From positions 744,001 through 808,000 of the forward strand of contig JAQOOI010000078.1 in assembly GCA_028554645.1 (NCBI GenBank): a stretch of 64,000 nucleotides of DNA, read 5' to 3'. Shown here in pieces: positions 56,996-64,000 of this stretch. Both the position numbers and the translations under genes were made by a program. The notes below the pieces were generated by a model. The model ran no database searches, was not told the origin of the DNA, and saw only the letters and a list, made by a program, of their open reading frames with translations. The stretch comes from Omphalotus guepiniiformis. Taxonomy: Eukaryota; Basidiomycota; Agaricomycetes; Agaricales; Omphalotaceae. Within the stretch, counting starts at the first letter, position 1, and every line of letters begins with the position of its first letter.

Positions 56996-59900
56996 CTAGA
57001 CAATAGACTCGGTATCGTTGTAAGGATGTTGAGCTGCAATAGAAAAAACATGCAAATTAGTGCGCAGACCTCCCAGTGCTACCTTTTTGCTGAGAAACTC
57101 ACGGTCGTATGGGAACTTCCTCACGGCAATATCTCCTCGGTATACCCAGAAATCAGGAACCGTCGAAGTCTATATCAATTCAAATCAGCCAACGAAACGA
57201 AAGAACTACGAAACAAGAACGAGGGCACTCATACCAAATTCGCCACCCCTATCGCCATATCCGCATCAAACGTCTTGACAGTCTGTACACCCTCAGCATC
57301 ATAGTCTATACGCACAGTCTGGCGCGAGTCCCTCGACGGGTCATGTAGCAAGTAATTATGCGGTAAAATCTGCATCGAGCCCTGGGCAGTGGTGAACACA
57401 GTATTCGGAAGATCTCCAGTATGCGGAACATGATGCATGCCCAAGTTAAACCAAACCACCAAATCTTCCTGCTCGAGCGACTCGCCATCAAAGAATTTTG
57501 AGAAATCTACAATCGGGTTCGCCGTATCGTAGTTGTTGTTCGCGTGAGCAGCGTGCGGTTCTGTATCCTTTTGCTTCGTCACGTAGAGGTGGTGCGTCGC
57601 GAACGATTGCGAGTTGAGGAGATTGGATGAGTTGGTGACGGTAAGATGCATACCTCCACCTTTGGAAGGCATGATACGATAACCCCGTGGTTCACCAAAT
57701 CGGTTCGTTGCGTTTTTGTTCACAATCATGTACATGGACTGAGCGTTATCGGGCCACATGAGCTTCGCATCGTCCTCGTTTTCGAGGTACGACCTTTCTA
57801 GCTTCATTGTGCTGCGCTCGATACCATGAGACCACGGGTAAGATTGTGTGATTGGAACCAAAGTATGGTTTGCGAATGAGTTCTCGGTACCAAGAATGTC
57901 GATATCTGCTTTGAACAACAGCGAATGGTCGTGCATTGAACCAGATAGACCATCGTGGATATGGTAACCTGAAAGTTCCCGCGTCAGATACTGAAGGTAT
58001 TCAACGATCTTTGCCGAAGTGCATACCGTACTCGTCGTTTCCGTAGTAGTGAGCACTTTGAATGTAACCACTTGCACGTACGGTAGTCTCCACTGTACCA
58101 TCAAGGTAGAATGTGTAATCAAACTGTATAATCGTGAGTTAAATCTTTACCCAGAGAACATAGCTAAACATACGTTGTAGTCGTAATTACCAACCGTGCT
58201 AACCGACCGGACAACAAAGGCAATATTCTTGGTGCTAGAGACATAACGGTCGTTGGAGTGGCGTTGAATGAGATATCCCTGGTCGTATTCGAACAAGCAG
58301 ATACTGGATAGATCACTTAAAGTGAATATTGAAAGAAACAACGTGAAAGTAACATACGAATTTGGGTGGGTCCTACTGATTTCCTCTGCGTGAAAAGATG
58401 AATTGAGGAAGGTTGCGTAAGTAGGGCAGTCATATCCGGCCAGAAGTTCAAAGGCATAAGGTCCAAATCCATAATACTAAAATACGACAGTCAGCAAACC
58501 CGCACAAAAGGCCTTACTTATCACATACCGTGTCAAGATATGCAGTCCCGCTCTGGACCGGGTCATTTCCAGCATAGTGCGCAATAGCCTCCTCCAAACC
58601 CAGCTCGTAAATGATACGTTCACCGCGATATTGGATATTGAATAACCTCATTCCAGTGTCCCTCGAGAAAGATATATAGAAGGTAAAGTCCACTGTAGGT
58701 ATATCATATGAGCAGTTTTCGCGTAGTAACAGCAACACGTACTCCACTCAACATATTGATTTTCAATATCAACTCTGTATCTCAACCCATCTCCACCAGA
58801 AGGAGGAACAGACACGGGAGGGGCCTTTTTACTATCCCGCATCGTAGAATTTGCGCCGACTGCAGTATCAGGACCCTGATAATCAGTCCCAATCCATGCA
58901 CCTTCGTAATTCCTAGCCGTTTTCTCAAGCTCACCGGCCTCCCAAGCAGCTCGGAAAGTAGCTGTGGAATTGTAATAGACATTATTGTACAGCCAACCGA
59001 TTACCGACCAGCCACTGGGATCGCGGCCGGTGGTGTTTACTTCGAAGTAGAGTCCTTGAGGTAAGAGAGTCTCGCCATCAAAGATCGAGGTAGGAATACG
59101 CCAGTAGGTTACCCATTGAACGGTGGTATTGGGTGTCGGGTGCCAAAGAGGATCGATACCCCAGATGTCCAAATCATCATCATCAGAGCCAGAGGCGGTC
59201 TGAATGAAGTAGATCTGTTACAAAAGGATGCAGTTCTCGGGATAGGAACAACTTACACCATTCAAGAGATCTGTTACGATGTCCTGGACTGTCGCAGAAA
59301 CGTTATACTGAAGACCATTAAGCACTATTTCGGCCCACGAGAATATATGCGTCAACTCACCATAAACTCAGTCGTAAGATCCTCATCAGCGTCATAATTT
59401 CTCTGTATAGCTGTGCCCTTAGTGCTTGCCCAATTCAACTCGGAGACCATGGTTTCGTTCGAAACTGGAAGCGGCCCAATCTGCGAAAACGTTAATAAAA
59501 CGTCAAAGAAATACCTAGTACGCGACACACTTGGAAATCTTGAACCCAAGGCTGCTCCGTAGCCCCAAACCAAATCACAGCACGAGCCCATCTCTCCGGT
59601 TTTACTCCATCATTGTCGAGGTATGGAAGGACATCAGTCTTGTTTGGCGTCAGAGTATCGACGACCATGATACTATTATCCCAGCTAGCCAAAAGCATTT
59701 ACTCTCAGCATGTACCTCGCATCGACACTTAAACTAAGACAATACCTCGTCGCATTCTCTGCAGCCGTAAGATTCAGATCCTTCTGTTCATGCAAAAATC
59801 CAATCACATCCGCAGCTTCATCATTACTCAACGCGCGCCAAATGTTCTCCTTAGCTGCAGCAACACTCGGTGCTTGAGCCGCCCATCCCGTTCCGGTGAA

Positions 59901-60077
59901 GTTTCCCTCTGTAGAAGACGCAGAGGAGCTCGAAGGTCTCTTGGCCGCCAACACTGCTGAATGTCTCGAATTTGGGTGCGCAACACGAGGAACCTTGCAG
60001 TATACCACGTCAGGAGCAACGGACACCAGGAGAACAGGCAGCAGAACAGTTAGCCAGGGTGAGACGTCGAGACGCAT
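56996..60077 (-). CDS. Copper amine oxidase, secreted
   Basis: Topaquinone copper amine oxidases deaminate primary amines to aldehyde, ammonia and hydrogen peroxide. The start at 60,077 (MRLDVSPWLTVLLPVLLVSV) gives a signal peptide. Exons then read IWRALSNDEAADVIGFLHEQ, WDNSIMVVDTLTPNKTDVLP, GLYFEVNTTGRDPSGWSVIG and YISFSRDTGMRLFNIQYRGE then RIIYELGLEEAIAHYAGNDP. AYLDTYYGFG, split by an intron, holds the catalytic-base Asp. The cofactor motif TVGNYDY contains the Tyr that becomes topaquinone. Copper ligands follow as the HxH in YHIHDGLSGSMHDH and the His in NLGMHHVPHTGDLPNTVF. Two short last exons give VPDFWVYRGDIAVRKFPYDP and QHPYNDTESIV, ending at 56,996. All conserved blocks are in frame, so it should be active. 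Confidence 0.93.
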
Positions 60078-60130
60078 ATTTGCGCGAGAGCCTGAGGTCA
60101 AACAGCCAGAGACATCAAGTCTCGCAAAAA

Positions 60131-60144
60131 TGCTCCGTATAAAT
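60131..60144 (-). promoter_or_regulatory. TATA-like element of the copper amine oxidase gene
   Basis: GTATTTATACGG on the minus strand lies about 60 bp upstream of the start codon at 60,077. Confidence 0.45.
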
Positions 60145-61110
60145 ACTTGAGCTAAATTGGTTTTACGTGCTTGCGGCTCCTAACCTGAAATCAGAATCGT
60201 TATCGTTGGCGTGTAACTTGTGAATTCCTTCTCGCCCCGGGGGAAGGAAGTGATAGTTCCATTTGAGACTTCCTCGGTAGACTCTTAAAGTCATCCAGAT
60301 TCTATATCCTCCTCACTGCGTAAGAATACAAAAGACGCATTGGAGGTCAAGCAAACTAGAAGGCCGAACGATTACCTGCATTTGACACATCCGCATCACA
60401 CTGTCTCACACTGTCCCACAACTGGCCTAAAGCGACAATTTCATACCCATACATGGACCGTAACCTCGGTCCTCGTCCTCCACTGGAGTCTGGAGATAAG
60501 TCACCACAGGTCACTTGAACTCAGCCCTCCGAAATCCGAACTCTTCAGGCCATAGAACAACTACGAAGTCGCCATCAGTCACCAACATACCCCAGGGGCC
60601 AGCAAAAACACCTACAGTAGAGTTCTAGACAACTGTACTCGCTTCTTTACTATTGGACGGTACGTCGGCCTTTGGTGATGGTGGTGGCACGATAAATCGG
60701 AGTTGCACATGAACTGAGGTTATGTAATACTGATAGTGAATCCCCGCGGCCAACAGCAGCCAAAAACTAGCGCTTGTGCCTTCTGGATGCTCAAGCGCTC
60801 ATGGGCGTGGTTTAAACAGTCCAAGTCAACGCAATATATGCGCATTAAAAACTACTTCCTCTGCTTATTTAGTTAGTTTAGTACTCCTTCTCTTTCTTTC
60901 GTACAATACGAGCCACATCCTGAACACATAGTCCTACTCAGTCCAGCCCAAATGCACTATCAAAGGCTGTAAACGTCATCCCTCCTCCTCTCCCCTCACG
61001 ATTATAGATATTTTGAAAATCATTCACCCCCACCCTGTCTTCTATAGGATTCACGACCCACGGAGTTCTCGTTCTATTGGGTCATCTCCCTTGAGCTCCA
61101 AGCGAGCCGA
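60145..61110. other. Intergenic region between copper amine oxidase and ACH1
   Basis: Nearly 1 kb with no recognisable gene on either strand; likely promoter of the amine oxidase and 3' region of ACH1. Confidence 0.45.
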
Positions 61111-63925
61111 TTAATCCCAGCCCTTGATCTTCATGGTTCCGTGTTCAAGGAAGTTGGTGTGGAACTAAATGTACGTCGTTAGTCGCGCTTTAAAGTCGAC
61201 AGGGACTCATAAAAAACATACCTTGAACGAATTCTGCGATTTCGAAGGGAAGCAGAGAGAAAGAGAAATGAAATCAACACCCGCGACAAACCGGAAGTAA
61301 TTACCAATACGTACCCTAAGCATGTGCGGCTCATGTCCCGCGCCCCTCTTCAGACACTCATGAAGAGACCTGTCGTAGTACTACAAAACCAAAAGCAAAA
61401 TCGAATCAACACTCCGCCGGTACCAAATCAAAGGAAGAAACCAGCCAACCTCATGAAGCAAGTCCCTGTAATCCGGATGAGCGCACTTGTCAATGATAAC
61501 CGGAGCACGCTCTCTAGGCGAAAGACCACGAATGTCAGCGAGACCCTGTTCAGTGACGACAACGTCGAGATCGTGTTCTGTTGGAAAAGATGAATCATTA
61601 ACGGCGCGCGAGAACGAAATGACTTCAGACGCACCTGTTTGATCGATGTGCGAAGCGAATGGAACGATGCAACTTATACCGGTGGGGTCGTCCTTGGAAG
61701 GTCGACTATCAAACACGCAACAGTCAGTTTTACAGACAGATGACACGAAAATAAAGGAAATGGGACGTACACTGAAGGCGTGTGCATAATCGAGATCTTG
61801 GCGTTCCGTAGGAAATCGGCGGAGCCTCCGAGACCGTTTAACATACTGAAAAAAAAAGAAAGAAAAAAAGGTCAGTCAATGAGCGAATAACGCCGCACGT
61901 CGCCGAAAACTCACCGAGAACCAAGCGCGTTAGTCGAGTTCGCGTGACCGTACTACAAGACAGTCATCCCCACACCGCATAAAATCCGCAGCGAAGCGAG
62001 AGCAGGAACCAATTCAATCCACGTTCGAACCATCGCCAATACCAAAAGGATGGGGATGAGGAGATGGACATCAACAGCGCGGCAAGAAAACCATTGAGTT
62101 GTAGGGTCGCAGGTGGGAAAACACAAAGGTAAAAGAAGCAATCAAGCACGAGCCAAGAAAAAAAAGTCAATCAGAAACCAGTTAGTAAACGCCTAATCAT
62201 CAAACATCAAATTTCATAACGCCACTCACGATATCAACTTCCAAGGGAGTGTTCATGGCAATGATACCGAGACGCCTGATAAGCTCGGGCGAGTTGGCAA
62301 CCTGTTGCGACCGGAGGAGGAGACGGTCTTTGTATCTGGCCCAGTCTAGCGAGGGAAATGCGTCAGCTGGCTATTTCAAAGTGTATGGGTGGATATATGC
62401 GTACTTTTGTAGAAGTGGTCGAAGCTATACAGACGATATTAGCGTTCGGAGGGAAGGAATGCGATGAGGAAGAGAAGAAACTCACCCGTCGGGACTGAAT
62501 CGAATGGAAGTAGCAGTCGCAAAGTCGAGTTTTCCAGAGTCGAAGAACCGGATGAAAGTATCTAGCACCCGCATCCCAGTCAGATATCAACACTCAACAA
62601 AGAAAAAAAAACTTCACGTACCCTGCAACACTTCCGTCCAAACCTGCACTTTATCAAACGGACCGTCGGCCAATCCACCAATAATCGAGTTGGCAACATT
62701 CCCAATTCCACTCTGCAAAGGTAACAAGCTCTTCGGCAATCTACCCGCAGTGACCTCATCCGACAAAAAGTCAATAAGATGCCTTGCAATCGCCTTGCTG
62801 TCGTCGTTCTCAGGCGCATTTGTACCCGTATTGTCAGGCAAGTTGCTCTCGACGATCGCAACGACTCTGTCTGTATCAATAGGAATAGACGTCGTGCCTA
62901 TCCTATCAGAGGGATGCGTGATGAGGTAGGGTTGGCGGTGAGGAGGGATGAAAGAATGGTTGATATCGTGTAGACCCTCGAGGTTGGGAATACGAGTGTT
63001 GACCTCGATAATGATTTTCTCGGCTGATTGGAGAATCTCGGGTGTAGCGCCTACGGAAGCGCCCGGGATGACGAACCCATTTTCGTCAATAGCAGTGGCT
63101 TCCACTATAGCCCAGTCAAGGGGTTTCGTGGGGTCTCCGTGTTTCTTGCGAAGGCTGTAGTAGCCGTAGGTCAGATCCTGCGGGAACACTATCCAGAAGA
63201 ATCTCTTTAGAAAACACGGTTCAAGTAGGGGGGGGGGGCAAGTGTGGGACTCACTTGACAAATGCTTATCCGCGAATTCAATACGACCTGCATTGATTCC
63301 TTTCGAAACCTGCTTTCCTACTTGATGGGGATAACGACGTGCGATCCTAACCCGCGAAACTGTTTAGCCAAAAAGGGACGATAACATTCCAATGATGCAA
63401 TATCTCACATATCGAGTGCGGCCCAACGGTCTTCTACTTCAGGTCCCACAGACGCGCCGACGAAGAGATTGAACTTTTTCTTCGTCGCTGGATCCGCTTG
63501 AAGGTTGTTTGACTCGATATGGTCAGCAATCGCCTGTAAAAAAACGCGTAAAAGAGTGGAGAGAGGCGCAGCGTTAAGCAATCCGCAGTTCTTCCTATTC
63601 ATTCCGAACCACACGCACCGTTGGGACTCCCTTGGGGTACCCCACACCCGTGAACCCTGACCAACCAATCTGCGAAGCAAAGGAAAGAATCAACTCTCGA
63701 GCTCATCTTCTGTAGAGAACAACCCAACGTAGTCATCATTCTATGTCGTACGAATTTCATCAGCATAGAGAAAACAGACAATTTGCCAAGGCATACCTTG
63801 AAGAGGGGTGCCAAGTCGCTGGGTTTAGCAAGTTTTGAGAGGAACCCTGGTCGTCGTACACGCTCTAGCAAAGCTGCAGAGGGGGTATACCCAGCAGAAT
63901 TTCTCAGGAACGGCGTTACACGCAT
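61111..63925 (-). CDS. ACH1: Acetyl-CoA hydrolase / succinyl-CoA:acetate CoA-transferase (ACH1 family)
   Basis: A mitochondrial enzyme that moves CoA between acetate, propionate and succinate, used in acetate and propionate detoxification. The start at 63,925 gives [20 protein letters not shown], a plausible mitochondrial presequence. Exons then read [130 protein letters not shown] (Glu region of the active site), [40 protein letters not shown] then [20 protein letters not shown], and GTMKIKGWD at the end (61,111). At least eight short introns are present; one contains a poly-G run near 63,229 and one an A-rich run near 61,851. Apparently intact. Confidence 0.95.
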
Positions 63926-63981
63926 GATGAGAAAAAGAGGAGAACGAGAAGTAAAAGAGCAAAAGCGGACTGGTTTGTGTT

Positions 63982-63993
63982 TTTATACTGTAT
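63982..63993 (-). promoter_or_regulatory. TATA-like element of ACH1
   Basis: CAGTATAAAAAC on the minus strand lies about 60 bp upstream of the ACH1 start codon. Confidence 0.5.
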
Positions 63994-64000
63994 CACCTTT

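Overview
The window comes from a filamentous basidiomycete nuclear genome, most likely an Agaricomycete. The evidence is dense short introns (about 50-60 nt, GT..AG), typical mushroom gene families (fungal arylsulfotransferase, secreted copper amine oxidase, HNH_2 proteins, HET protein, CCCH/RBR ubiquitin ligase, a 7-TM family common in agarics), and no operons. I cannot name the species.

Left flank (1-29,035): a MATE transporter gene split in two (C-terminal half 1-~950, N-terminal half 3,216-4,969) by about 2.2 kb of unrelated DNA; a poorly coding stretch; an FAD-dependent monooxygenase (7,985-10,258) bracketed by two copies of a ~0.95-kb direct repeat; an NAD(P)-dependent reductase (12,252-13,550) with a decayed paralogue at 17,655-18,350; a CCCH/RRM-like/RBR E3 ligase (13,911-16,790); a quinone-oxidoreductase-like MDR enzyme (18,681-20,000); a HET-domain protein (20,828-22,306); the XPF/Rad1 repair nuclease (22,979-26,545); and a secreted arylsulfotransferase (26,799-28,928).

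Centre (29,036-52,552): a giant inverted repeat. Position x pairs with 81,598-x through the inner arms. The arms are separated by only 159 bp (40,720-40,878). From about 31.08 kb inward they are almost identical (three single-base differences seen, all in the outermost kilobase); from 29.04 to 31.08 kb they are clearly diverged. Each arm carries an HNH_2 gene flanked by two decayed fragments of the 5' part of Rad1, a nitronate monooxygenase, a paralogous pair of unknown exons, a 7-TM membrane protein and a PTGR-like MDR reductase. The inner part of each arm (34.24-40.72 kb and its mirror) is visibly more A+T-rich than the flanks.

Right flank (52,553-64,000): the right junction runs directly into a decayed, colinear copy of arm sequence (A+T-rich repeat, then a scrap of the nitronate monooxygenase start), then an apparently intact cytochrome P450 (53,732-55,719), a broken third HNH_2 copy (55,940-56,768), a secreted copper amine oxidase (56,996-60,077) and acetyl-CoA hydrolase ACH1 (61,111-63,925).

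The housekeeping genes (Rad1, ACH1, RBR ligase) form a normal backbone, while the centre is a rearrangement-prone accessory block built by repeated segmental duplication of Rad1 pieces, HNH genes and oxidoreductases. The main question is whether the palindrome is a real chromosomal structure kept uniform by gene conversion or partly an assembly product.
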